Of a stretch of 60,000 nucleotides of DNA, positions 11,944 through 25,800 are shown piece by piece. The first letter of the stretch is position 1, and each line of letters begins with the position of its first letter. This DNA is from Phoronis australis. Lineage: Eukaryota > Phoronida > Phoronidae. The DNA lies in assembly GCA_002633005.1 (NCBI GenBank), contig NMRA01000330.1, forward strand, positions 312,001 through 372,000, written 5' to 3'. Both the position numbers and the translations under genes were made by a program. The notes beneath the pieces were generated by a model that did no database searches, was not told the origin of the DNA, and was given only the letters and a program-made list of their open reading frames with translations.

Positions 11944-13219
11944 CACATTCCATAATTTCACAAATTCTAAACTCATGTAACAGTGCACTAGTCGAGTGTT
12001 TATTAGGTAAGGTCAATAAATCTGTAACAGATGTCTTTCATTAAATTACTGGTCATTATTTACACCAAAGCACCCCACTTGAGCCACATTTCCTGGTCCA
12101 GACTTCACTACCATGTGCCGTCATTCAATTGTGCAGCGAGGGCGCCACCATGCAATACTTGGTTCACACGACCAGATCATCAAACACATCCCTGAAAAAT
12201 AAAGACACCCAACATTGTAGTGCACCTCGCGCCATCTATTGACAAGATGTTACACATGTGAGTTACACCTGGGATGTGTGTAACGAGACTAAGCAGAACA
12301 CCGACCTTAATCTTACTTTTCTAAAAACAAAGCGACTGACTAAAATGCCCAGAGACTATCACCTGTAAAAATTTCATGCTTGCTAGTTGCTGGGCATTCT
12401 GCTTGATATCACATTGGTTGCATTTGAGTCTATTGTAATGCCATGAGACATGGTTGTGGCTCTCACACAGCTCCACAGAAGTAACATGTCACAAAACCTT
12501 AGGCAAACTTTACAAAAGTTGTATCCAGTTGGAAACAGTTATTTTATCAGAGAGTAATGCAAAATCCAACATATCTTTATGGTTGAGTGCATGAACTGAT
12601 ACAACTGGAGCACGGGACTTTGTGCTGGTGCCTCTGATGATCTCCCTTGAGACTTGTACAAGTTTTATTGAACAGTTATTATTTATTAAAAGTTTCAGTC
12701 AGTTGTGCACAAGTGAGGGCTGTATTTAGTATACATACGCATGACACTCGCAAGAAAATTTGGGCAGCGTGATCACACACTTAGCTGATAATGTGTGATA
12801 GCGATGTCTCGCGAAAGCTTACCTGATCATGAGTTTTCGTGATTTTCCTTCGTTTATGAAAGCAGACATTTCAGGCATGGAGATGGTAGCTAGTCCACAC
12901 AGTGGATTCGAATTTTGCAGTTGTAAATCATAAGTGTCCTTCACACAATAGGCGTTTTGAAATTGACATGGAACGTCACTGAATGCAGTTCTTTGTGTAC
13001 CCTGTTCTCAGTCATACAACTGTCCCAGTTGTCCTCGCAGAGAAGATAACTGTTTTATTACGGCAGTGGATTCTGAATAGTGGAGCCCAGAATGGAATCG
13101 TCGCTTAAACTTTGTCAAAATTCCATCTGTGATACAGTTGTATCAGTTCATAAACTCGACCTTTCAGATAATGTACTTGGATTTTGCCTTACCTCAGGTT
13201 AACTGGATTCAATTGTTGT
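11942..13219. repeat. Duplicated intergenic segment, copy B (right contig start)
   Basis: Second copy of 10286-11537, in direct orientation, with small differences such as an extra block near 12200. It continues without a break into USP37 sequence, so it belongs to the right-hand contig. No coding potential is seen. Confidence 0.85.
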
Positions 13220-13450
13220 CACGTAATCTACGTGTATCATGTGTCGCGCAATCTATATATACCACGTGTCACATAATCTATATATACCAAGTGTCGCATA
13301 ATCTATATATACCACGTGTCACATAATCTTTACATACCACGTGTCACATAATTTATATATACCACGTGTCACATAATCTATATATACCACGTGTCACATA
13401 ATCTATATATACCACGTGTCACATAATCTATATATACCACGTGTCACATA
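13220..13450. repeat. 25-bp CACGTG/TATATATA minisatellite, copy B, abutting USP37
   Basis: About nine units of AATCTATATATACCACGTGT plus CACAT. On the minus strand the array begins at the last bases of the USP37 His-box exon. The candidate splice donor GTATGT and the readthrough stop codon both sit in its first unit. Confidence 0.9.
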
Positions 13451-16400
13451 CTTAGCCAGATAGAAAAAGATGTATCCGGTTTTCTCTCGACTCTCTCGCA
13501 CAGTTTTCTCATCTGTCATCTCCACATGTGAGTCGTCACATTTTAACCATGACCTCTTCTTCAAGTCGTACACATCGCTGACATAGTGACCTGAAATGAG
13601 GGGTCAACCATCAACGCTACCTTCCTTTTATTACTTCATACGCCCAAAGCTATAAAATAAGCAACTGGAAAAGTACGAAGGAATGAGTTTTAAAACAAGC
13701 ACCCATCTCACACATTGCTGAAGAATGCATTAAGGGGTGTTCATTAGCATCATAAAATGGCCACTAGGTGGTGCCGAATATGCCGAACCCGTCCAAAACT
13801 GCAAAGGCGTAGTCATAACAGAAACCAATTTGTCTAATCTCATGAAATTCTGTCAAGGAACTGCAAAGACAAAGAGGAAAACGTAGGAGAGAAATCTGCC
13901 ACTAGGTGGCACAGCCGTTGTTGGATCTGTGTGAAAGAAGTCATCATCTATTGTCACATTCACAGGAATACACTTGCAAAGAATTCTGCAAGGAGTTTGG
14001 GAGAAAGCAACGTTAGCCAAAGTCTTCTCACTAGGAACACATCTACCTATATTTAGAATGATCCTTTGAGTGGTTTGGAAGTACCGTGGCGACTAGGTGA
14101 CACAGAATACGTCAAATCCATCCAAAAACGGGAAGGTGCTGTCACTTCCTACATAAAGACCTATTTCCTAAATTTTGTGAGAATCTATTGAGGGACTTCG
14201 AAGATGCAGAGGTAACAGTAAAATACCAATTTGTCATTACTAGGTAGAGAGATCTGTCCAAAAGTCGTCATCCCTCATCATCTCTGTAGGGACATATCCG
14301 CCAACTTTCATGAACATCTTCCAAAGGAATTTGGAAATACAGCAGTGGACATCGGACAACAGAGAGAGATGACGGCAGTATTTGATCACAAAATATATGT
14401 GAGCAGGTAAAAACTCGTGTTATTAGAACTGGCGAGACTGAATCAGTCAAGACAGGTTACTTTCACAAGAATGAAGTATTCTCTAATGCAATGTATGGTT
14501 TCTGAAGTTTGATGTCAATGTTTTGATAAATGTGTAGTGAGATAAGGGTTAACATACCTGCTGAAGACATACTTCCAATGTGACTCACCACACTGACTAG
14601 TTGGTAGGAGTAGGGTAAGTCTCCCGTCTGAAATAAAACACAATCATGACATGCAGTTCTACAGACCAGTGCTCCTTTACGTTTTCAACCAAATTCCAGC
14701 AAAGTAAATTAGCCATAACAACGACCATCTAACCAGATAACAAGTAGAAGTCAGATTCCCGACCTAGCTATTGCCAGAAGGGTGTTAAAGATTGGTATCC
14801 AACCCCATAAACAAGAATAAAGTTAGTAAATTTAACCATTAACTTTGTAGTGAGACAATCAATTGATTTTGACTGAAATAATACTTCTGATGTAATAACA
14901 GCTAACTTAATGAATATTATGTTTGCTTGGAATATCTGATAGTCAGGGTTTGGAATGACAAATGGCGAAAAACGCGGAAATTTTTACGGCCCGANGTCTT
15001 AGCTCGTCCGCCACTCCCACATCCAAACATGGCTGCGGAGTCGTAGTATTTGTCACCGCGGTTTACAATAACACGAGCCGCCATTGAGGAAATCCACCAC
15101 ACTATCCCAGATGCCCCGCAATGTTGACAATTTACGTTCCTCCGAAACATAAAGAGCAACTTCCGCTTTTCGAGGTGAAAGTCGTCGGCAACGCGGCGGT
15201 AAGAAAGAAATTTGCCGCGGATTTTTTTTACGCGGAAGTATAATAAAATACGCGGACAGAACGTTTGAAAAAAGCGGAAATCCGCCTTTCCGCAGAAAAT
15301 TCCAAGCCCTGGATAGTAACATTGAACAAGGTTTTCTATCTTGAGTTCACAATCACTAACTACAACATTCACACGTTAGAACTTAACAGGCATGTAAATG
15401 TTTGCGAACTCACCTCAGTATTGTCTGATATTTTCTGCAGAAGTTCAGCATTTTCAGCTAACCTCTGAAGCATAGCGTCGTCACCCTCATGATTGGGGAA
15501 CACTGACTCAGGCAGGTCTTCAGCAAATTGGACTTCTGAAATGTGAGACAAAGACCATTAGCTGGGATGGATTTGGCTTACATCAGATTTCATTTGGCGA
15601 CCAGATAAAAGTCCGACGTCACCACGTAACATCCAAGCACGTATTCAAAATATTACAAGAAGTAAACAAATCGAAGTCGGAACTGTTCAGCCAAAATGGT
15701 AATGGCCTGACCATAATTGTCCGCACCAGAAGGGGTGCCTGTGTACAGGATATTGGGCCCCGAAAGGAGGAAACTGGGAAATTATATGTCGCTGAGCACG
15801 TGACACTCCTTATTTTCCGTTCAAGCAAAAAACACTAAAAATGCCATCCAAGCAATCTCGGGTGAGCTGGCCGACATTTGGACATTTTCTAAGTTCGCTG
15901 GCTTTTTACTCTCAGTAATTCATTTTCAGGTCTAGTCAACAAGGTTTGGCGACCTCAGTTCCTGTTTGGCGACCTGGGAAGTTTACCAGATCACATTTGG
16001 CGAGTTGACATTAAGCAAAGTGTCAGGCCCTGATTTAGCAGACCCATACAATGTCTTGTCACGAATGAGGAAACGCTGACAGAACCCTAGGTACGATTTC
16101 CACCTACCTTGCTCAACAGGTGAAGATTCCAAAAGACTAAGTTCTAAGGCCTTCTTTAGTTGTTCATCTTCCTCCATAGAATTCTGAAAAAGGCGATTGG
16201 CTTAACAGCTTCACAGGGTAAGTATGGTCTGCACAATAAACAATATAACTTATTAAGATTTACACGATGCAAAATGCAGCAATGGCTGATCTACCTCTTC
16301 ATATTGTACGCTCGCCCCGTGTAACCAATTCTCATCCACTTAAATGTCAGACGTTCTCCACACCTGCAAGCTATTAGAGATGCTTGTTTAGTAGTCCTGT

Positions 16401-16763
16401 TTGGTTAAACTACGATGACAAACAACGTTTGTCAATAGTCCACTTCAAGGTTAAAAATATATGGGAACCCAGATAGTATTGGGTAACAGGCTTTTAATGA
16501 AGACTTGTATTCCGAAACTCTCGTCGAGTACATTTCTTCTCAGCCATGAGGTAAGATTGTAGCGATTTTACAATGGTGGCACTGTGTGCACGACGGAAAC
16601 ATTTTCACAATGCCGTCAGGAAGGGGTGAAATGTGACATCCCACATCCATGGATATTTATCCAGCTTATTCCACTTCCTTGAACTGGCATTGCAGCCCAC
16701 GGTCCAGCAGTAACACTTTCCTGGCATGACTTAAATATGATATACAACATATACATATACGAG

Positions 16764-16845
<82 letters not shown>

Positions 16846-19800
16846 CGACAGATGCTAACATGTGAATCTCCATAGGAGCGAAAGCGAGGCTCCTGGCCTG
16901 TCTGCTGTATCTGGAGGTGTGCAGCTATTTTGTACCTCCCAGCATGGGAGAGTGATCAGTGTGGAAGGAGAGAATACCAGCACACCTAGACCAACTTCTG
17001 GAAACTTGGCTTCTATCAAAACCTCCACGACAGGAAACCAATCAGCGAACACAAGAGGACCACCTACCTTGTGATTCTCCGACTCTTGAATACTCATTTG
17101 TATTGCTTTGGCTAACTGTTCCTCTTCATCAGATGTCACATTCATTGCAGTGGTCTCTTGTTTACTCATTTCTATCACCTGCAACAGAGATGTACCTTTT
17201 ATGATGAAAATCCTTGGAGTCACAACAAGGAGAAGAAAGACATTAATGAGAAATGTCACGATTTAATGCAACATGTGTCCAGTGAAATTATTCTTAGACA
17301 GAGGTGAAAACATCCTACGTGGCAAGCAGATCAAGCAAATGTCCATTGACAAGCTGGGATTTGTGCGCATTTTAACAGTACGAGTTGCTGGACACGAAGC
17401 ATTGTGCTTCTGTTCATCAGCATGTTAAAACTTCAGGCAAAAGTCAACAAAAAATTGGACAAAACGCAACAAAGACCTGTTGGACAAACACCCAGATTAT
17501 GATGAGGGATGAAGTATCACAAGAGTTTCCAAGAAAAAAACTGCAATTCACGTTCTGTTAAAAGGAATGATTTCGATCAAAATCATCGTACAATCTATAT
17601 TTGCACCATGTTTCTAAACACAAATCTCCCAACAGATGGTGGTGGAGTAGTATAGCACATTATGTACACCTACCTTCCAGTAGTCAGGGTCCTCTTGTTG
17701 GCTAGTCTGAAGACTTTGTTCTACAGCTCGCTTGACTTGTGAGACATCCGACGATGAGTCTTCATCCTGTTGTCGACTGCCTGGTTTCATGAACTTGTAC
17801 GGCCTTCTGCAACACGAACACACACACACAGTAAGCCTTCACCTCTTGACTTATTTAGCACACAACATGACAGACAAGTGATATTTTATTTATGTCAAGA
17901 TTCTCCACAAAACAGAAGATTAAGAAAATTTTAGTCCATCATTAGCTCGGATTGTACAGGTGACATCACATGCAGCAATATAATCTACCCTTGACAAAAT
18001 AATACAAAAATGACACTTATGTTCAGTTTGATTATGAACTGCATCATTAATCATTCAACTGTGTTATCCCACTTTCTTCATTTTCTACCAGAAAAATCTA
18101 TCACAGACTTGGCAATGAAAATACAGTCATTGTTACTTCAAAGTACTGACTTTCCTAGACCAGAATAGACCAGTTTTCTTCTTGTCTCATCTCCAGACAC
18201 TCTATCTTTCATGGGACTGAAACAAATGAACAGCGTGTCACACACACACACACCAGCATTAGTTTTTCTAGTTGTTCCATAAGTTTCATTCCTTTATCCA
18301 ACAACTAATAATGAATGAGTTTACAAATATTTGCTACAAGTACCACGGTACAGGTTACATTACCACGGTACAGGTTACATTACCACAGTACAGGTTACAT
18401 TACCACGGTACAGATTACATTACCATGGTACAGGTTACATTCCCATGGAAGTGAATGTAGTCCATCAGGAAAATTAGTTTCTACTAATGGTGGCAAACTG
18501 TATAGTGCTTAAATTACAGGATAGTCTTTAAACAACAGGACAGTCTTCAAACAACGTCATAGTCTTGATTTTTATCAGAAAGCACTGTGTGATCAGATAA
18601 CATTGCATATTTTAAATTATTTAATATATTACGAAGATTTTATTGGCGGCACTACAGATCCTGGAATAAAAGCCTTCTTGGAACAAATGTTCCAGAGGAA
18701 ATTACAAGAAAAAATTCAAGTAAGAGTAACAGTTGGCAGCTGCCATAAACTTGCTTCGATACATCTTAATCAATCAATCGATCAATCAATCAATTCTTAT
18801 TACGTATGATTACTATAAGTGTTGATGTTTATTTTCTAGTAATCACATTATATTGGACTCCTACCTGACAGTAACATTTTCCTTTAGAATAACAGGTGGT
18901 GCTGGTGGCTGGGTCTCTTCATTGCAACACAACTGCAAGGTCATGAACTTTGGAATGAAGACTGGGCACGCCACCTTTTGAGCAAGGCTCATGAAGTTGT
19001 AACGCTTCAGATGTAAGATGAGAATCCTGGTGGCAAAAACGTGCAAGGAAAAGAAGATGAACAAAGGATCAATTTCAGCTGAGTACATTAAATGTATATT
19101 AATAACTGTGTTGTAATAAATCATAACAAGCAAATTTAAAAATCGTGTAAAACAATTCAAAACATGACTTATAACCTGGAAAGTTGCCAAACAAGCGAAA
19201 TTTCTGTAAACTGAAAAATAATATTCTAATGCCTACACTAAATCCCCAAGTACATTTTCTGAAAGACAAGGCTCTACTAGGTAAGCTTGAATTGGATCAT
19301 CATTTTATGTGTTGAACAAGGCTCTACTAGTTAGCTTGAATTGGATCATCGTTCTATGTGTTGAACAAGCAAGAATGAACAGTCTGTTCTTCATACACCC
19401 AGAAATAACTTGTCTGTTTTTGACACAACCACGGTCTACAGCATCTTTAAATAAGTTCAAACCATACCTGGGCAGACGGATAAAGTGGTGTGACACCTTG
19501 GACTGCACACCATCACACTCTTCACATTTATAGTCCAGAGTTTCACTGCTGAAAAACTGGTTGAGAGCATCTTGCAAAGATCGCCGGAGGTGAATTTTGC
19601 TGAAAACGAGATATTTTAGTAATTATCAATATTTCCAGATGACTTTCGCAAAGTAGACACACAAAAGCAAACTGCTATTAATAACTGAGGTGTCTGTAGA
19701 ATGAATATTGTAAACAACTGTTGTGTCTCTATACTTTGATGTAGGGTAAACTCCATTACACAATACTTCAGTTGCACCACAGAGTAGAATCAAACATAAA

Positions 19801-22800
19801 TCACAGATATAATAAGCGCCATGTCTTTAGAACATGCCAGTCTCCAATAGAGTCCAGAGCAATTGCAAATTCAATAAAAACCCAGGTATTGGTTATTTGC
19901 TCTATGGTACCCCACATTCTTTGTACGGTATATGTAGGTTACACAGAACGCAAGTTGGTTATATACAGTCTGCATACTCACCTCCTGCGTGGCAAGTCTA
20001 TGGCCAGATCATGAAATGTCTCCTCTTTCACAACAACACTGCCACACCTGAAAACACAGATTAAACAGTTTAGTCTCAGGAAAAGCACGGGTCTGCTGTC
20101 CCATTACAGTACAGTTAATATAACACAGGTCTGCTGTCTCATTACAGTACAGTTAATATAACACCGGTCTGCTGTCTCATTACAGTACAGTTAATATAAC
20201 ATAGGTCTGCTGTCTCATTACAGTACAGTTAATATAACATAGGTCTGCTGTCTCATTACAGTACAGTTAATATAACACAGGTCTGCTGTCTCATTACAGT
20301 ACAGTTAATANACACAGATTAAACAGTTTAGTCTCAGGAAAAGCACGGGTCTGCTGTCCCATTACAGTACAGTTAATATAACACAGGTCTGCTGTCTCAT
20401 TACAGTACAGTTAATATAACATAGGTCTGCTGTCTCATTACAGTACAGTTAATATAACACAGGTCTGCTGTCCCATTACAGTACAGTTAATATAACATGG
20501 AAACAACAGGGCCGTCTTGGATTACACTGCAACATAACTCTCCTGTCACGGAGTTAAGAAAGCACGTCATTTCCATCTACCTTTAGAATGTCAGACATAG
20601 GCCCATAATGTGACCAACAGATGGCGTGTAAGAAGACTAAGAATTCGTGTTTATAACAAATTCTACAGTTCAAATGAACGAAAACTCTGTCACATTGAGT
20701 GAAAATTTTGCATCAATCAGAACAAGTGAATCTAGTCATGTCCATAGATGAATAACGTACTGTAGACAGGAAATGCTATGTCGCACAGCGGATTCAAAGT
20801 TGGTCGAGATTGGGTTCTCCATCGACTTTCTGTTCAGATGCTCAAGGACTTCAATGTCGGCATCAGACGAAGGAGGGCTTGGCGTGGACGCACTCAAACG
20901 TTTGGTGTCTTCCTTTAGCTGATCCAGAACTTGACTCAGGAATTCATGAGCATCCTGCAAACAAATACACAGAATTTAAATTTATCAACTTATTCTCGTT
21001 TTGCTCGCAGCAGCTACTAAGTTACATAAGTTAATAAATTTAGTCACAATCTGTTTGGTTTCATCAAATAACAAACATTTGGAAATAGGCTGAAAATTTT
21101 TCTACCGAAACTTATTTGATTTTCAGTTAAAAGGAATGTTATCAGCTTTTTTGAAAACTACTGTCTCATGTCAATAACTAGAAGAAAGAATTGTAAGACA
21201 CAAAGAATTTTTACTTATACTAAATTTAGTGTAGTCAGCCACTTCAAAAACTCATCTGAGACATAGGAGATAATTTAAATACTCAGCTGAGACATGGGAG
21301 ATTATCAGTCCCAAATGCAACAAGCTACGCTGTACATCGAGGTAAAAAAAATGTGAGAGAAAGAATGGATAAAAAGGATACGCACAAATAATTACTTGTT
21401 AATACTGTGCATTTGGACTGCTACATTACAGGCCGTTAAAAATCACGGAATAGTTTGGCTGCAGACAAAGTGGTTTCCTACACAAATATCTTGGCTTATT
21501 TTCGCGACTATTTTACTGAACATCAACAACATAGTTACATACATGCTGCTCGTAGCCAGAAAACCGTTTGGCCGAGGATGAAATGGCACTCTTGACCATT
21601 CTCAAAGCCATTCTTTTCTTGTCCTGGGTCACTCCCTTGGACTGTGCAATGAACAGTGCTGACAGAGCTCTGCAACATTGGATAACAACATGTTCAGAGC
21701 ATGTCCACAGACAGCTCGACTGTTCAAGCTATTGAACAGAGTTGACAGTCGAATATTGAAAACTGTTTCAATGACAAATGCTCAATGATTTGCAAGTTCA
21801 AGACAATAAGCCCCGTCAGCAGTGCTGAGGAAAGCAAACACCCGAATTATTGTCTATGGTAACCACTCTACAATAAAGTGCCGCATAACAGTAGTCATTG
21901 TCGTTATCGTCATACCTATTACAGAATAAGCAGAAGACGACGCCAAGACAAAATGCATGGCAGTTTTTCTCGTTACAAAGCTTGACATGATGGGCTTTCA
22001 AAACATTTTATATCTACATTCATTTAATATTTTATACTATTCTGCTTAGTTTTTATCATAGGTAGGTAACGGCATAAGCGTTTAACATTGATTAATAAAA
22101 GCTTATTACTAGTACCAGTACTTACGCCAAGAGATCTTCTTTAGACAGCAGTTTCTGCAGACTGCGGCGACTTTGGGTGAGATCAGATCTAAATGTGTCC
22201 AGACTATACAATGACTGAAGTATGGCATTCATGTAGCAGGTGTTCCCAAGGTTGGAGAATCTACAATTAATTCAAGATTCTAATAAAACATGTTTTTCAC
22301 CTGAAGTCTTGTTAACTCTGTCACCATCAAGGGCACCTTTTGGTGATTCATCTCCTCACTGCCAAATGTGGGTATCGACAAGTATTTTTGACCTAGTTAG
22401 CCCTAACTTTCATGGGAGATAACTGTAGTTAAACGATGTTATCAGACAACAGAAAGACATTTTTACTTTATCAAACTGATTCTCAAAATCTAGGACTCCT
22501 AACTAGTACCTAAAAATCTCTAAATAACGTACCCTTGTAATGAGGTTTGTTCCTTAAAATTAGGCTTTGTAGGTCTCCAGGAGTAATCAATATTGACGAG
22601 CTTCGGTCTCTTGTAGGGAAAGCTGGGTAATAAGGCTGGCTTCCGCTTGTCATTTATTCCAGAGCTATTAAAAAGACAAAACTAAGCTAGAGCACGCAAA
22701 ATCAAAGAGTGTTCATGGAAACTTGACCACAGAGGCAGGACATTTTTTTACTTGATAGAAGGGACATTAATTGAAATGTTTGTCCTAAAGCCAGACTAGT

Positions 22801-25800
22801 GCATAAAAGTAAATTATTGCTGCTATGCTCAAGACATTTAAATACATAGCATACAACTAAAGACATCATCAGTTCAACCATTCATAGTAACTTCAGCTTG
22901 GAGAACAGCAGCTGTGATCCCTGCCACTTTGAAGACATCATGGCCCTTCTTTTTAGTCACAAATTTCTCATAATTTCACATAAGCCTATCAAAATCCGTT
23001 AAAGAATTCCATCTTGCTTTTAAATTGCTAACAAGCAATGAGAAAAACATGTGAGTCTGAAACCAATGTGTGGCAGAGGAGTAGAAACCTTTGTCAGGCG
23101 GAGGTGAGTGAAATTTCCTGGACAGATATGAACGACTTCTGCTGCCCAGCAGCAAGCAACATTTTTATTTTAATACAGGCATTACTTTTAATACAGAGTT
23201 AAAATCTTGAACTTAAATTATGACCAGGAAGTCATTGATTTTTCATCACAAAGCTTCAAGCATTCACGCTCCACTTAGTGTGAATATATGGTTGACAACA
23301 CAAGACCAGAGCATTTCCATATAAGGAAAACCTAGAAGCAACAGGATGCTGATGGAACACGGCCCAACAATGGATAGCTTAAGATTGATAACAGAAATGT
23401 CACAAGGAACAAACCTGAATGACAAGCCACTATAATTATGTTGACCTTGACCTGTGTTGTAGAAAGAGGTAGCAGCCAGAGTAGACTGAGACTTCTCACG
23501 ACTTTTGTTCAGAAGCAAGCGATTCGGATTTTTCGCATAAGGATTACTCTCTCTGAAATAATAATAAACCACAAATACTTTATTGTCCAAAATTGATGCT
23601 AGTGTTATCCATTCCTGTCCTGTTATATAACAACACAGCAGAGATGCTACATTTATAGGGAAAGATGTAAGTAAAAATGTTCCTAATGTACACAAATTTG
23701 TGACATAAAATTAAGAATATCATGTTATGGCAAAATGTGTTGCACATGAAAACCGTGAGTGTGGCAACTTTTATTTATCGCATTTATGACTTCTCGGTAA
23801 CATAATTGAAAGGGAGGTCCTGTTGATGTGTGTAAGTGGATGTGTGTCTGTTCAAATTGTATTTACAAATGTCGTGGAATTGGGGTGTAACACCCCTATC
23901 TAATAGTTGTACACTGTTAATGCAGGAGCATTAGTCTTTTGTTTAGGATCTTTATGTCCACTGGAGGCGTTGTATGTACACCATAGGGCGTTTCCAGAGT
24001 GCATTGTAATTGCTGTCTACCCCCGCTCCTAGGTAATTGTTTATTGGCTAAACAGATGCTACCATTGTGATATAACCAATCACAGTGCAGTTTTGATGAT
24101 TTTTAGCCTCAGCAGTCATTTACAGCGCTGATTTCGAATACTGGTTTCAACATGTTGTTATGCACTGTAGAGAGATTATTAGCTGGGCCACGCGGAAAAC
24201 TCCAGTAAGTACATGTAATTCTGTTAAGGCTTTACGTTTAGTCTATTCATGTAGGTCTGCTGGACATTGTATGACAAGTGTTTAATTGTTGAACTGTACG
24301 GCTGCTTTGTGATGGTTTTGTCTTATGCGAGTTCGAGTCCCGTGTGCTAGCCGTATTGACTATTGGGTAACGTTTTGAGAACATTGTTTGGTTCCGTTGT
24401 TTGACCAACTGTATTTATCGTTTGCAGATAACCGTCTCTTCAAGAATAAATCCTTTTAAACAAAGCTGACGCGTTATTCTTATCGCCCACACTAATAGTA
24501 CACTATGACAACTAGTCGTCACGGAGACCAAACTTTACCTTTTCACCGGAACATTTTCCTTTGTCTCGTCTTCACTGCTCTCATCAAATGACTTCACTGG
24601 GTCACCAATATTGGTGAACAATTCGACTCTGCGAACTCTTTCCTTCATACTGCTTAAAGACAAGATCTATACTAAAAGATGCACAATTAACGAGACCATG
24701 ACTTAACAGTGAGAGTTCTGTTACAGGGATGAATTATGAGCCATAAATGGCAACACAGTGGGCTTCCCAAAATTAATCTTTATAATGTTCTAAATAAACA
24801 ATCTGTAGAGTAATGTTTGATTTGTTCAGGTGAACTGCAACATGCAGCTACATACAAAGTCCAAATCACACGCCTATTTTCAAACACTTTTTGTCTACAC
24901 ACCTAATCATTGAGCTCCGTAATTTAAAGTTGATGGACCGGAGTTTGTTGATTAAGACTGCAGTAAAATTCAACTCAAATAATTTTTTTAAGTTAAACTT
25001 GTGATCCTTAATCCAGATATAAATCTCCAAAGCAACATGTTCTCATATTCTTCAACAATCACAGAAAAAATTGTCCCCAGAAAGGTTTGAACAAGTTTGC
25101 GAAAAAATCAAGACTCTGAAAACTCATATAATTTGCCTAATTTCAATTCAAAACCAATCAAAAGTCTGGTAAAAACAGGGATTTAAAGCTAAGGGCGTTA
25201 AATCAAACTGAAACAAGTAAACACCAAAGATTTAGCACTGAAGTTGTTTTAAAGCAGAAACCTATGAATGTTCAAATGAAGCAAGTTATGTCATTTTGTG
25301 ATGGGCTAATTCATACCTACAAACAAGTCTGAACTAAGTAAATGACCCAGAGCTCAATTTGCCATAAAGCACCATATTGGACAAGGTGCATGCAGATGAC
25401 AAAAACTGACAAACAACCACGTCCATGTTTTCTTCAGCAACACTGCCAAGATATAGATAGATAGATAATCTATATCTTGTCAGTTTCTAACAAATAAATG
25501 CGAAACTACTAGCTGAAGGTCATAACTAAGAATTGAATTTATGAAACTATACAACGCATGAATAAGTCAAGGTGGATACGATAGATGGGCGCATAGTCCA
25601 TACTATGACACTCCCTTACAACAACTGAAGATACAGTCACTGTCAGTGTACACAGAACCATTGATTCTTCTCATAGTACTGAAGCACCTCCTTGAGGCTC
25701 TTGTTAGAGTTCCATACATTGAGATGTCACAATATGCTTCATGGATTACAGATTATTTGAATATGCAAATCATATCATTTGAATATGCAAATCATATCAT

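Noticed and set aside
20054-20500. CRISPR-like regular repeat
   Set aside because: Units are directly adjacent without unique spacers, and the sequence is an animal intron.
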